A stretch of 64,000 nt of DNA, from positions 124,001 to 188,000 of the forward strand of contig JAPKBH010000001.1 in assembly GCA_028823445.1 (NCBI GenBank), given 5' to 3'. This document shows, piece after piece, positions 8,851-18,400 of the stretch (positions are counted from its first letter, which is position 1; each line of letters begins with the position of its first letter). The notes under the pieces are model-generated. The model searched no databases and was not told the origin of the DNA. It saw only the letters and a program-made list of their open reading frames with translations. Origin of the DNA: Acidimicrobiales bacterium. GTDB taxonomy: Bacteria > Actinomycetota > Acidimicrobiia > Acidimicrobiales > MedAcidi-G1. A program made the position numbers and the translations under genes.

Positions 8851-8879
8851 TTGATTTTGTAGATAACGGATGTTATCAT
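8851..8879 (+). promoter_or_regulatory. Sigma-70-like promoter with embedded palindromic operator
   Basis: TTGATT (8851-8856) and TATCAT (8874-8879) are separated by exactly 17 nt and lie about 32 nt upstream of the recombinase ATG. The spacer and -10 box contain the inverted repeat GATAAC-GGAT-GTTATC (8862-8877). A bound repressor there would block the -10. The promoter call is a pattern match; the regulator is unknown. Confidence 0.55.
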
Positions 8880-8910
8880 CTATTCGTACGTAAAAAACCC
8901 AAGGAAATCA

Positions 8911-9924
8911 ATGGCTCACCGAAAATTACCCATCCCAGAGGAAATGCCCGCCGTCTTCCATGAATGGCTACTCTGGCTGCCGTTGCAAGAAGATAAACCG
9001 GCCACCACTATCCGGGCCTACAGCCAGGGCGTTCGGCGGTTGATTTCATTCGCTGAAGTTAAACCTGAAAGTTTTGGGCCGGGAACGCTAAGCCAGGCAG
9101 AACTCACCGATGCGGTTCGGACCATGCGCAGCGCCGGTGATGTGTCTAAAGCGACGCTGAATCAAACCCTGGCCGCCATGAAGTCATTTCTTGATTATTG
9201 CGTAGCCGATGGGTTGGTCTCTGAGATTCCAGATATTGGACGTATCAGAAAGGTGTCACAACTCGCGGTGACGCAAACAGACCCGGAGTATTACTCTGCT
9301 GCTGATTTACAAAGACTTTACCGGACGGCCGCAACAGAAATTGTAGATAACGAGACAGGAGGACGTGTTCGCTGGGCAGAACGTGACCTGGCCATGGTGG
9401 CAGTTCTGGCCGGGCTGGGGTTACGGGCCGCAGAAATCTCGGCCATTGATTTCGATTGGATTCTCCAAGATAGTTTTGAAGACCGTGGTCAACAGGTTTT
9501 GCGTGTCCTCGGAAAAGGTTCAAAAATACGGCGCCTCCCTCTTTCTTCTGAACTGGTTGAAGTAATTGATCGCTGGAAGACGGTTCGTGAAGAGCGCTTT
9601 GGTAAACCCATGGCCGATGCCCCTCTTTTCGTAACCAGAGACCAAGAACGATTCAACTATCGCCGTCTGCGTTATTGGTTGCTTACTTTAAATCGAGCGT
9701 CTGGCCTGCGAGACCGTTCGTTGCACGCGTTACGGCACACTGCAGGCGTTCAGTGGGCAACCTATGGTGTGGGTATGTCGGAAGTGCAAAGCCTTTTGGG
9801 GCATGCCAGTATAAAAACGACGGCTATTTATACCGAAGTGGCGGCCCAGGGTCTCATTGATGCCGTACGGGCCTCCGGGGCAAACCAACTCATCACGACC
9901 ACCTTGCAGGAGATAGACCAATGA
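8911..9924 (+). CDS. Tyrosine recombinase (XerC/D-like integrase family)
   Basis: A 337-residue site-specific recombinase. An N-terminal SAM-like core-binding domain (about residues 15-105) precedes the catalytic domain. The full catalytic set is present: R172 (GLRAAEIS), K205 (GKGSKIRRLP), H272 and R275 (HALRHTAG), H298 (LLGHAS) and the nucleophile Y307 (IYTEV). It should cut and rejoin DNA through a 3'-phosphotyrosine link. No phage, transposon or attachment-site context is visible, and it is translationally coupled to yqgE by an ATGA overlap. That suggests a resident, perhaps Xer-like, recombinase rather than an active mobile element. AAGGAAA precedes the ATG. Confidence 0.88.
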   Translation: MAHRKLPIPEEMPAVFHEWLLWLPLQEDKPATTIRAYSQGVRRLISFAEVKPESFGPGTLSQAELTDAVRTMRSAGDVSKATLNQTLAAMKSFLDYCVADGLVSEIPDIGRIRKVSQLAVTQTDPEYYSAADLQRLYRTAATEIVDNETGGRVRWAERDLAMVAVLAGLGLRAAEISAIDFDWILQDSFEDRGQQVLRVLGKGSKIRRLPLSSELVEVIDRWKTVREERFGKPMADAPLFVTRDQERFNYRRLRYWLLTLNRASGLRDRSLHALRHTAGVQWATYGVGMSEVQSLLGHASIKTTAIYTEVAAQGLIDAVRASGANQLITTTLQEIDQ

Positions 9925-10457
9925 CTCATACCAAGGGCAAGCTTCTGGTGGCGGTGGCGACTTTAGAGGATCGTCACTTCAACCGGACGGTCGTTTTTAT
10001 GCTTGAACACGACCATCAAGGCGCTTTAGGGGTGGTTCTCAACGACCCCATGTTGGTGCATCCCGAGGAAATCATCAAAGACTGGGCCGACCAGTTCGAA
10101 GACCAAGCGGTTATCTACCGAGGTGGCCCGGTAGCCACCGACGCCGTTATCGGTATTGCCCGCACCCAAGAAAGTAGCGAAAAGTCTCTGGTAGGACGGG
10201 TGGAGATAATTGACCTGCACCTCTCCCCCGCCGAACGTTCCGACGTAAAACAGGTACGGGTTTTTGCCGGCTACGGAGGTTGGTCGGCCGGTCAACTTGA
10301 GGCCGAAATCGAAGAAGGCTCCTGGTTGGTTCTAGAAGCCCAAGAAGACGATATTTTTCACCCCGAAGCCGACACGCTGTGGGCCAAGGTGCTTACCCGC
10401 CAAGGCGGGCTGGTGGGCCGTATGGCGCAAGCCCCCGATGACCTCTCGCAGAACTAA
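9921..10457 (+). CDS. YqgE/AlgH (UPF0301) family protein
   Basis: A 178-residue protein with the family hallmarks: KGKLLVAVATLEDRHFNRTV, then VFMLEHDHQGALGVVLNDP, a central GGPV segment, VRVFAGYGGWSAGQLEAE, and the GSWLVLEA strand. The family is conserved and widespread but its molecular role is not settled; AlgH was named for effects on alginate regulation in Pseudomonas. The start overlaps the recombinase stop by 4 nt. Its TAA shares bases with the convergent L,D-transpeptidase stop (CTAA at 10454-10457). Confidence 0.9.
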   Translation: MTHTKGKLLVAVATLEDRHFNRTVVFMLEHDHQGALGVVLNDPMLVHPEEIIKDWADQFEDQAVIYRGGPVATDAVIGIARTQESSEKSLVGRVEIIDLHLSPAERSDVKQVRVFAGYGGWSAGQLEAEIEEGSWLVLEAQEDDIFHPEADTLWAKVLTRQGGLVGRMAQAPDDLSQN

Positions 10458-11266
10458 TCGCTTACCACCACTAAAGCCCCCAGCGGTAAAGCAAAGAGTG
10501 CTTCGGCAACCTCGGGGGATACCCGCAGGCAACCCAATGAAACGGCTTGACCCAGCAGCGACAGATCGACCGCCTCGTGGATAGCCACCGCAGGCACTCC
10601 CCCATCGATAAGGGGCAGCACCTCAGAAAAACCTGAGGTCCCTAAAATCCAGTGCCCGAAAACCGGGTCTTCTTCGGCCAAGGTTTCTTTATGGATCAAG
10701 AAAAAAGTGCCAGTGGGGGTCGGGCTGTCTACAGCGCCGATGGCCACCGAAGCGTCAGCGATGAGTTCGCCGTTGAGCCAAGCCTGCAAGGTTCGCTCAC
10801 TTAAGTCAACCTCTATTCGTGCCGCATGGGTAGAGAGTTCCACGCTGGAGCGGGCCACCCACCCGGTGGTTCCGTTTGGCTTGACCGGCAAAGAAACCTC
10901 AAGCCAGTCGGGGTCTGAATCGTCAAGCACCCGAACCACCCGTGGGCCATCGCCGGGGCCGGGAGCCAAAAACTCCCACCAGGGTTCGCCCCCTGGTTCT
11001 CGGTAGGTGACCAAAGAGTCTCCCAAAGCGGTAGCCACCTGCACCCAATGATTTTCAGGGATTTCCACCAAGGTGGTAGTAGATGAACTGGTGGAGGTGG
11101 TGCTGGTACTCGTCCCGCCCGCCTCGGTGGTGGTCGTTGACGTAGCCTCTGCGGGCACCGGGCCTCGGTTGGCCATGGTGGCCCAATTCGACGGTTCGGG
11201 GTCGTCAGAGGCGCTGCAACCCACCATCATGGCTACTAATAGGCCGGCGGCCATCCAACGTCGCAT
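10454..11266 (-). CDS. L,D-transpeptidase (YkuD) lipoprotein
   Basis: Translation from ATG 11266 gives 270 residues and a clean lipoprotein signal with lipidated Cys17 (MMVGC). A TTG at 11293 would only lengthen the N-terminus. A Ser/Thr-rich linker (about residues 35-55) spans to a small SH3-like region. The YkuD catalytic domain follows. Its active-site pattern is AIHEAVD (H230) and SLGCLRVS with catalytic Cys246. These enzymes make 3-3 crosslinks in peptidoglycan or attach proteins to it, outside the membrane. This is typical of actinobacterial cell-wall remodelling. Confidence 0.9.
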   Translation of the reverse strand: MRRWMAAGLLVAMMVGCSASDDPEPSNWATMANRGPVPAEATSTTTTEAGGTSTSTTSTSSSTTTLVEIPENHWVQVATALGDSLVTYREPGGEPWWEFLAPGPGDGPRVVRVLDDSDPDWLEVSLPVKPNGTTGWVARSSVELSTHAARIEVDLSERTLQAWLNGELIADASVAIGAVDSPTPTGTFFLIHKETLAEEDPVFGHWILGTSGFSEVLPLIDGGVPAVAIHEAVDLSLLGQAVSLGCLRVSPEVAEALFALPLGALVVVSD

Positions 11267-11296
11267 GCTATTTTCTAGCTGAAATCTGGGCAAGTT

Positions 11297-11878
11297 TCAC
11301 GCCGACGGTCTCAGCCACACCTTGCCGGTGGGCGCAGGGGTAAACAACGGTGGGCTAAACACAGGAAAAGGCTTGGATGGTTCGTGGTCTTTAAGTAACT
11401 CCACCAACACCCCAGCGAGGGCTCGCGTGTCGTCAAGGGCCTGGTGGGCATCTACTAGTGGAACCCCCAGCGACTCGGCTAGCGCCCCAAGCCGTCCCGG
11501 TCGTCCTTGGCGGCGTGCCATATCTAAAGTGTCGAGCGCATCCAAAGGAAGAGGGCCCAAGTTGGCCCGTTCCCATTCGGTAGAAACAAACTTGACATCG
11601 AAACTGGCGTTATGTGCCACGGGGACACACCCGTTGAATAGTTCAGCCAGATCGCCGGCAATCTCGGCGAAGGTTGGTGCCCCGGTCAACATTGAAACAG
11701 AAATGCCATGGATGTCGGGGCGCCCCATGATGCTGGTGCCGGCATCAACCAGCGAACACCACTCAGAAAGTACCTCACCTTCGGCAGTTATCCGCACCAC
11801 GGCAATCTCAATAATATGACCAGCGTTGGCGTCCAAGCTGGTGGTCTCAACATCAAAACAGGCAAAAGTAGGGGGCAC
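11297..11878 (-). CDS. DEDDh 3'-5' exonuclease (DnaQ/PolIII epsilon-like)
   Basis: A 193-residue exonuclease whose acidic residues are all in place: D9 and E11 (FDVETTSLD), D94 (HNASFDVKFV), H145 and D150 (HQALDD). The GTG start at 11878 is forced by an in-frame TAG just upstream. The domain fills the whole protein; there is no helicase, GIY-YIG or BRCT extension. It could act as a proofreading or RNA/DNA-trimming exonuclease. Whether it is the replicative epsilon subunit cannot be told from the sequence. About 30 nt separate its stop from the L,D-transpeptidase start. Confidence 0.85.
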   Translation of the reverse strand: MPPTFACFDVETTSLDANAGHIIEIAVVRITAEGEVLSEWCSLVDAGTSIMGRPDIHGISVSMLTGAPTFAEIAGDLAELFNGCVPVAHNASFDVKFVSTEWERANLGPLPLDALDTLDMARRQGRPGRLGALAESLGVPLVDAHQALDDTRALAGVLVELLKDHEPSKPFPVFSPPLFTPAPTGKVWLRPSA

Positions 11879-11950
11879 GCCCTAACCGTAGTCGCCCGGT
11901 GAGACAGTCCCGGTCACCAGTTTCACAGCCCCACTTGCTAGGTTCTGCCG

Positions 11951-13204
11951 GTGACCGAACTTGCAACTCCTGACCATTTCGTTTTACAACGCCGGACCCT
12001 CCGCACGCTGATGATGGGCTTGGTGCCGGGTGGGGCGGCCTTAAGCGCTGCTTACTCCACGGCCGCCGTGCTGGGCGAAGAACTCAGCGGCTCAGAACTG
12101 CTCGGCGGTTTAGCGGCCGCCGGTATGACCACCGGAGCCGCTTTGGCCACGCTGCCCCTCGCTAAGGTGATGGCCGCTCGAGGTCGACGCCCTGGGTTGA
12201 TGTTGGGCTATGGCTTGGCTGCGGTGGGCGCCTTGCTGTCGGTAGGGGCCGCGGTAAGCGGTGTGTACGTTTTGTTGCTCCTCGGGATGTTGGGGGTAGG
12301 CATCGGAAACGCCGCCAACCTGGCCTCTCGTTATGCTGCGGCGGATCTCGCCACCCCCGACCACCGGGCACGAGCGATCGGCACCTTGGTCTGGGCCTCT
12401 ACCTTTGGGTCGGTTCTGGGGCCGACTATTGGCTTTGGTCCGGCAAAAGATTTTGCGAACTTTATAGGAATCCACGAACTGGCCGGGCCGCACCTCTTTG
12501 CTGCTGTGCTCTTTACTATTTCGGCACTGGTTGTTTTCTTTCGACTGAAGCCTGACCCCCTTGTGGTGGCTGGTGGTTTGGGAAAAGACGCTGCTGACCG
12601 GGGATTGAAGGAAGCGGCTAAATCACTTTTTGCTTCTCCGGTAGGGCGTCTCTCGGTTGGGTCCATGGTGGCTGGCCACTGGGTGATGGTGGGGGTTATG
12701 ACCATGACCCCGTTGCATCTCAAAGCGGGCGATCATAATTTGGAAATAATCGGTTTTGTTATCTCGTTGCACATTATTGGTATGTACGCCGCTTCGCCGG
12801 TGGTGGGGTGGCTCACTGATCGCATCACTGCGCCCCCGGTTATGGCGATAGGTGGAGCGCTGCTTTTTCTGGGTGCACAAATGGCGGCCAATACTCCGGC
12901 CCAAGAAAGCAACGGGATCTTTTTCGGATTGTTCTTTATCGGCTTGGGTTGGAGCTGTGGCCTGGTGGCCTCCTCGGCCTTGTTGGCGGTGACCTTTGAC
13001 GGACCCGATCGAGTACGGGTGCAGGGTTTGGCCGACCTTTCTATGACCACGGCGGGTGCTTTGGCAGGGGCAAGCGCAGGGCTGGTGGTGGCCGCTACCA
13101 GTTTTGAGACGCTCAGCAACATTGCTTCGCTCGTTGGTTTGCTGCCTATTTTCGGTTTTGCGGCTTTGATGGTTTCTCAGCGCAAAGCCCGCAGCGCTGC
13201 CTAA
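11951..13204 (+). CDS. MFS transporter, 12-TM
   Basis: A 417-residue membrane protein with about twelve hydrophobic helices. The loop 2-3 signature is visible as LPLAKVMAARGRRPGLMLGYGL, and a second-half equivalent is VVGWLTDRITAPPVMAIGG. A long central loop (about residues 195-235) separates the halves. The pattern resembles drug/proton antiporters of the DHA1 type, but substrate and direction are not shown. GTG start; its TAA overlaps the ATG of the next hydrolase by one base, so the two are translationally coupled. Confidence 0.85.
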   Translation: MTELATPDHFVLQRRTLRTLMMGLVPGGAALSAAYSTAAVLGEELSGSELLGGLAAAGMTTGAALATLPLAKVMAARGRRPGLMLGYGLAAVGALLSVGAAVSGVYVLLLLGMLGVGIGNAANLASRYAAADLATPDHRARAIGTLVWASTFGSVLGPTIGFGPAKDFANFIGIHELAGPHLFAAVLFTISALVVFFRLKPDPLVVAGGLGKDAADRGLKEAAKSLFASPVGRLSVGSMVAGHWVMVGVMTMTPLHLKAGDHNLEIIGFVISLHIIGMYAASPVVGWLTDRITAPPVMAIGGALLFLGAQMAANTPAQESNGIFFGLFFIGLGWSCGLVASSALLAVTFDGPDRVRVQGLADLSMTTAGALAGASAGLVVAATSFETLSNIASLVGLLPIFGFAALMVSQRKARSAA

Positions 13205-13890
13205 TGGGTAAACCACCGGTACTTTTGCTGCATGGTTTTGGTACCTCGTTTGCGGCCACCTGGGTAGGCAATGGGTGGGCTGAAATTCTCGGCGAGGCTG
13301 GGCGGCAAGTTATCGGGGTGGATATGTTGGGCCATGGGCAGGCTGCCAAGCCGACCGACCCGGAGGCTTATCGAGCGGTGGCTGATGAGGTTCTCAAAGA
13401 GTTGCCGAACGAACCGGTTGATGTGGTGGCTTTTTCTTATGGGGCTCGTATTGCGTTGGAGTTAGCGGCGCTTTACCCGGAGCGCTTTCACCGCTTGGTG
13501 GTGGGCGGGGTAGGCCAGAATCTTTTTCGCCACGATGCAGAACGGCGAGCGGCCATGATCGAAGCGGTGCGCACCGGTCAGGCCCCAGACCCTGAACTAC
13601 GGTATTTTGCCAACCTGCCTGAATCTCCCGGGGCGGAACGCTTAGCTTTGGTGGCTTTTTTAGAACGGCCGGTTGACCAAGAAATGAACGAAGAACTTTT
13701 GAGTAAAGTTACGGCCCCTGTTTTGGTGGCTTTGGGCGACCGAGATTTTGCGGGCCCCGGCCAACCATTGGTGGATGCCTTGCCGCAGGGCGAGTTAAAG
13801 ACCTTGCGTGGCCTAGACCATTTCGCCACACCAAAAGATTTCGGTTTCCTCGACGCCGCTCTTACTTTCTTAGATGCCCACCCGTTCTAG
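13204..13890 (+). CDS. Alpha/beta-fold hydrolase
   Basis: A 228-residue alpha/beta hydrolase. HGFGTS forms the oxyanion region, S78 sits in the elbow AFSYGAR (the usual G-x-S-x-G with Phe at the second position), Asp is in GDRDFAG, and His206 is in GLDHFATPKD. It has a small cap. The substrate (ester, lactone or C-C bond) is unknown. Coupling to the MFS gene suggests the pair handles the same compound, for example export of a detoxified product. It is followed by a palindromic repeat and the convergent gltD. Confidence 0.85.
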   Translation: MGKPPVLLLHGFGTSFAATWVGNGWAEILGEAGRQVIGVDMLGHGQAAKPTDPEAYRAVADEVLKELPNEPVDVVAFSYGARIALELAALYPERFHRLVVGGVGQNLFRHDAERRAAMIEAVRTGQAPDPELRYFANLPESPGAERLALVAFLERPVDQEMNEELLSKVTAPVLVALGDRDFAGPGQPLVDALPQGELKTLRGLDHFATPKDFGFLDAALTFLDAHPF

Positions 13891-13903
13891 CCCTTCCTTT
13901 TTA

Positions 13904-13946
13904 AAAAGTCCGTTACATGGGGACAGTCCCCATGTAACGAACTTTT
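13904..13946. repeat. Dispersed palindromic repeat, copy 1 (core GGGGACAGTCCCC)
   Basis: A near-perfect 43-nt palindrome with 21-nt arms, a single central A (13925) and one mismatch. The inner arms are perfect: 13912-13924 pairs with 13926-13938. It lies between the convergent hydrolase and gltD, where its hairpin could also stop transcription from both sides. Copy 2 at 43525 has the same architecture and is about 40/43 identical. Confidence 0.85.
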
Positions 13947-13987
13947 GTTTTGGAGAGGCGGGTAGAACCTGGCAAGGGGTTCGTGGG

Positions 13988-15448
13988 TTAGCGAAGGGGG
14001 GCGGTGGTGGGGAGGACGGGTGCTGGGAGTTGGCTGCTGCCGCTGAGGAAGACATCTACGGCGTGTGCGGCCGAGCGTCCTTCGGCTATGGCCCAAACGA
14101 TCAAGGATTGGCCGCGCCCCATGTCGCCGCAGACGAACACTCCGTCTACGTTGGTGGCGAAGTTTTCTGCCCGAGCCACGTTGCCTCGCTGGTCGAGGTC
14201 AACGGCAAGGTCGTCCAACAGGGGGCTGGACTCTGGCCCGGTGAATCCCATGGCCAGCAGTACCAAATCGGCGGGGAAGTCTTTTTCGGTGCCGGGTACC
14301 GGTTCGAAAGTCATGCGGCCCTCTGCGAAGACTTGCTCTACCTGGTGGGTGCGCAGACCGGTGACCCGGCCGTTCTCAGAAATAAATGACTCGGTGTTAA
14401 TAGCGAACTGGCGCTCACCGCCTTCTTCGTGGGCTGAAGAGACACGGTAAATCATGGGCCAAGTAGGCCACGGGTTGGCTTCGGGTCGGTCATCCGAAGG
14501 CCGCGGCATGATCTCAAACTGTTGTACCGAAGCGGCCCCCTGGCGCAGCGAGGTGCCCAAGCAGTCGGCTCCGGTGTCTCCCCCGCCGATAACCACCACG
14601 TGTTTTCCGGCGGCGCTTACTGGCGGAACATCAATATCGCCTTCTACGACCTTGTTGGCGCCGGGAAGAAACTCCATGGCTTGCATGATGCCGGTGTTTT
14701 CTCGGCCGGGAATAGGCAAGTCACGCCATTGGGTTGCCCCGCCCGCTAAGACCACGGCCTCATAGTCGGAGCGAAGGTCAGCAACGGAAAGGTCAACGCC
14801 GACCTCGGTGTTGGTGCGAAACTCGGTACCTTCGGCTTCCATTTGTGCCAAACGCCGGTCCAGATGGTGTTTTTCCATTTTGAACGACGGAATGCCGTAG
14901 CGCAGCAAACCGCCGATGCGGTCGGCTTTTTCGAAGACGCTTACTGCGTGGCCCGCTCGGGTGAGTTGCTGCGCGGCCGCTAAACCAGCGGGTCCAGAAC
15001 CCACAATGGCGATGCGTTTTCCGGTGAACTGGTCGGCAATCACTGGGGTGATCCAGCCCTCGGCCCAAGCCCGATCAACAATGCTGACCTCTACTTGTTT
15101 GATGGTGACTGGAGGTTCGTTAATACCCAAAACGCAAGCCGCTTCGCAGGGCGCCGGGCAAAGGCGGCCAGTAAATTCTGGAAAGTTGTTGGTGGCGTGC
15201 AGGCGGTCAAAGGCCGCTCGCCATTGGTCACGGTAGACCAAGTCATTCCAGTCGGGGATCAAGTTCCCCAAGGGGCAACCGTTGTTGCAAAAGGGAATCC
15301 CGCAGTCCATGCAGCGGCTGGCCTGTTTTTGTAAGTCGTCCGCCGGGAAAGGGGTGTTTACTTCACGCCAGTCGCCTAAGCGCACCGGCACCGATCGGCG
15401 TTCGGGGAGTTGACGGTCGTGGTTTAAAAATCCTCGTGGATCACCCAT
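13988..15448 (-). CDS. gltD: Glutamate synthase [NADPH] small (beta) subunit
   Basis: The ATG at 15448 follows GGAGACACT and lies 8 nt after the gltB stop, giving 486 residues; an open frame runs further up into gltB but is not the gene start. The N-terminal domain holds the cysteine cluster for the [4Fe-4S] centres (CMDCGIPFCNNGCP and CPAPCEAACVLG). The FAD site is IVGSGPAGLAAAQQL and the NADPH site is VVVIGGGDTGADCLG. A second FAD contact (GVFVCGDMGRGQSL) lies near the C-terminus. It passes electrons from NADPH to GltB, which makes two glutamates from glutamine and 2-oxoglutarate. Operon gltB-gltD. Confidence 0.96.
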   Translation of the reverse strand: MGDPRGFLNHDRQLPERRSVPVRLGDWREVNTPFPADDLQKQASRCMDCGIPFCNNGCPLGNLIPDWNDLVYRDQWRAAFDRLHATNNFPEFTGRLCPAPCEAACVLGINEPPVTIKQVEVSIVDRAWAEGWITPVIADQFTGKRIAIVGSGPAGLAAAQQLTRAGHAVSVFEKADRIGGLLRYGIPSFKMEKHHLDRRLAQMEAEGTEFRTNTEVGVDLSVADLRSDYEAVVLAGGATQWRDLPIPGRENTGIMQAMEFLPGANKVVEGDIDVPPVSAAGKHVVVIGGGDTGADCLGTSLRQGAASVQQFEIMPRPSDDRPEANPWPTWPMIYRVSSAHEEGGERQFAINTESFISENGRVTGLRTHQVEQVFAEGRMTFEPVPGTEKDFPADLVLLAMGFTGPESSPLLDDLAVDLDQRGNVARAENFATNVDGVFVCGDMGRGQSLIVWAIAEGRSAAHAVDVFLSGSSQLPAPVLPTTAPLR

Positions 15449-15456
15449 AGTGTCTC

Positions 15457-18400
15457 CTAAACCCGGGAGGAAGCCATGATGGCGGCTACCTCGTCTTGTC
15501 CGGCATTTCGTGCTGCTGCGGCAGCTTCCAAAACGCGTTTGTAATCGGTCGGCATGACTTTGACGAAGCGTGCGGCGGGGGTTCCCCAGCGGCTTAAGAG
15601 TCGTTGTGCTACGGCAGACCCGGTTTCTTCCCCGTGCCGGGCAATTACTTGCTGTAGCCAATCTAAGTCTTCCTCAGAAGGGCTTTCGAGGAGAACCATC
15701 TCTAAGTTTACGCAATGGGTGAACTCTCCAAGGGGGTCAGAAACGTAAGCGATGCCGCCCGACATGCCGGCGGCGAAGTTCCGACCGGTGGGGCCCAAAA
15801 TTACCGCACGCCCGCCGGTCATGTATTCGCAGCCGTGGTCGCCGATGCCTTCTACTACGGCCAAAGCACCAGAGTTGCGTACACAGAACCGCTCCCCCAC
15901 CTTGCCGCGAATGAACGCCTCGCCGCTGGTGGCTCCGTAAAGGTTCACGTTGCCGGCAATAATTTGCTCTTCGGCTACAAAAGAGACGTCGCTCGGTGGC
16001 CGTACGATAATTCGCCCACCGGAGAGCCCTTTGCCGACGTAATCGTTGGCGTCGCCGGTTAGGCGCAAGGTGATCCCTCGGGGCACGAAAGCCCCAAAAC
16101 TATTGCCGGCCGAACCGTCAAAATCGATGGTAATGGTGTTATCGGGCAGGCCCGCTCCCCCATATATCCGGGTCAAAGTGGAGCCCAGCATGGTCCCGGT
16201 AGAGCGATCTACGTTAGAAATCGGGTGACTTAGATGCACGTTTTGTTTAGATTCAAGAGCGGGTTGGGCTTCTTTTATCAACGTCTGGTCCAGCACGTTT
16301 TCTAGCCCATGGTCTTGGTTGGTGGTTTGACGCCGGGCCGCCCCTGGCGCCAGCTCTGGCACGTGGAAGATCGGCGAGAGGTCTAAACCGGAGGCTTTCC
16401 AATGATCAACTGCAGAATCAAAATCAAGGGTTTCTACTTGCCCAATGGCTTCGTCCAAGGTGCGAAAACCCAGTTCGGCGAGCAACTCTCGTACTTCTTC
16501 GGCGATGTATTCAAAAAAGTTGACCACAAATTCGGGCCGGCCGGTGAAGCGTTTTCGGAGTTCGGGGTTTTGGGTGGCTACCCCTACCGGGCAAGTATCG
16601 AGGTGGCAGACCCGCATCATGACGCAGCCCGAAACCACCAAAGGAGCGGTGGCGAACCCGTATTCGTCGGCCCCCAGCAGCGCGGCGACCATGACGTCGC
16701 GCCCGGTTTTTAGTTGTCCGTCGGTTTGCAGCACCACGCGTTCTCGTAGGCGGTTTAGTAACAGTGTTTGTTGTGTCTCGGCCAGGCCGAGTTCCCACGG
16801 GCCGCCGGCGTGTTTGATGGAGGTCAGTGGTGAGGCCCCGGTGCCGCCATCGTGGCCGGAGACCAGCACCACATCGGCGTGCGCTTTGGCTACCCCAGTG
16901 GCTACTGTGCCTACCCCCTGTTCGGCTACCAACTTGACGTGGACGCGACTTTGCGGGTTGGCGTTTTTGAGGTCGTAAATGAGTTGGGCAAGGTCTTCGA
17001 TGGAGTAAATGTCATGGTGCGGTGGCGGCGATATAAGCGCTACCCCGGGGGTGGAGTGACGTGTTTTGGCGATCCATGGGTAGACCTTGTGGCCGGGCAG
17101 TTGCCCTCCCTCTCCTGGTTTGGCGCCTTGGGCCATTTTTATTTGAATGTCGTCGCTGTTGACCAGATACTCGGAGGTCACCCCGAAGCGCCCGGAGGCT
17201 ACTTGTTTGATGGCTGAGCGCCGTAAGTCGCCTGAGGCATCTGGGGTGTACCGTTCGGGGTCTTCGCCGCCTTCCCCGGTGTTGGACTTTGCCCCTAACC
17301 GGTTCATGGCTACAGCCAAAGTTTCGTGGGCTTCTGAAGAGATTGACCCGTAAGACATGGCGCCGGTAGAGAAGCGTTTTACGATTTCGCTGACCGATTC
17401 AACTTCGTTGAGGGGCACAGCAGGGCGTTGGTCGCTTCGGAACGTAAAGAGCCCTCGCAGAGTAGCGAGTTCGGTTGATTGGTCGTTGATCAAGGCGGTG
17501 TATTCCTTGAACAGGTCGTAGCGTCCTTCTCTGGTGGCATGTTGTAGGCGGTAAACCGTTTCGGGGTTAAAGAGGTGGTGTTCGCCTTCTTGGCGCCACT
17601 GGTATTCGCCGCCTGCTTCAAGGCTGCGGTGGGCTCGCAGATGAGGGTTTACTGGAAAGGCCAAATCGTGACGGGTCGCTATTTCTTGGGCCAAGACGTC
17701 AAAACCAACACCGCCTAAGCGGCTGGTGGTGCCGGTGAAGCATTCGTCGATGACCTCTTGGCCTAGCCCGATGCTTTCGAATATTTGTGCTCCGGTGTAG
17801 GAGGCCACGGTAGCGATGCCCATTTTGGACATAATCTTGAGGAGCCCCTTGTCGCAGGCCGAGAGATAGTTTTTTCGGGCTTGCTCTTGACTCATCTCGG
17901 AAGAGAGCCCGTGGTGGCCGCCTTCTATCATCTGGTCGATGCTTTCAAAGGCCATGTAGGGGCAGATGGCTGTGGCGCCGTAGCCCAAGAGGAGCGCCAT
18001 GTGGTGAGTTTCTCGAGCGTCGCCGCTTTCTACCACCAGCCCCACTTGGCTGCGTCGGTGGGTGGCGATCAAATGATGGTGTACCGCTCCCACGGCCAGC
18101 AGTGATGGAATCGCTGCTTGCGTTTGGTTGGCGCCTCGGTCGCTTATAACCAGGATGCCTGCCCCGCTATCGACGGCCGCCACGGCGGCTTGGCGAAGAT
18201 CGTCGAGTGCTTGTTCTAGCCCGGCCGCTTGATCCGTTACGGGGTACAGAGTGTTGATGCTGATGGTTTTTAGTGTTTCGGGCCGTTCTTCGTTGCGGAG
18301 AATCTTGGCTAGTTGTGCTTCGGTGATGACCGGTCGGTCAAGTTGTACTTGTTGGCAACTCTGCGGTGTGGGGTCTAAGAGGTTGCCGCGGGGCCCCAAG

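Noticed and set aside
8851-10457. Genomic island or prophage around the tyrosine recombinase
   Set aside because: No tRNA, direct-repeat attachment sites, phage genes or composition shift; the gene is coupled to conserved yqgE.
11322-11819. Plus-strand frame over the DEDDh exonuclease
   Set aside because: The minus-strand gene has all five catalytic residues; the plus-strand frame has no motif or ribosome site.
12623-13216. Long minus-strand frame (197 codons) inside the MFS gene
   Set aside because: It lies wholly antisense to a clear 12-helix transporter, has low-complexity Arg/Gln/His composition and no motif.
15449-15661. 71-codon upstream extension of gltD
   Set aside because: It overlaps the gltB 3' end; ATG 15448 has a ribosome site and the known GltD N-terminus.
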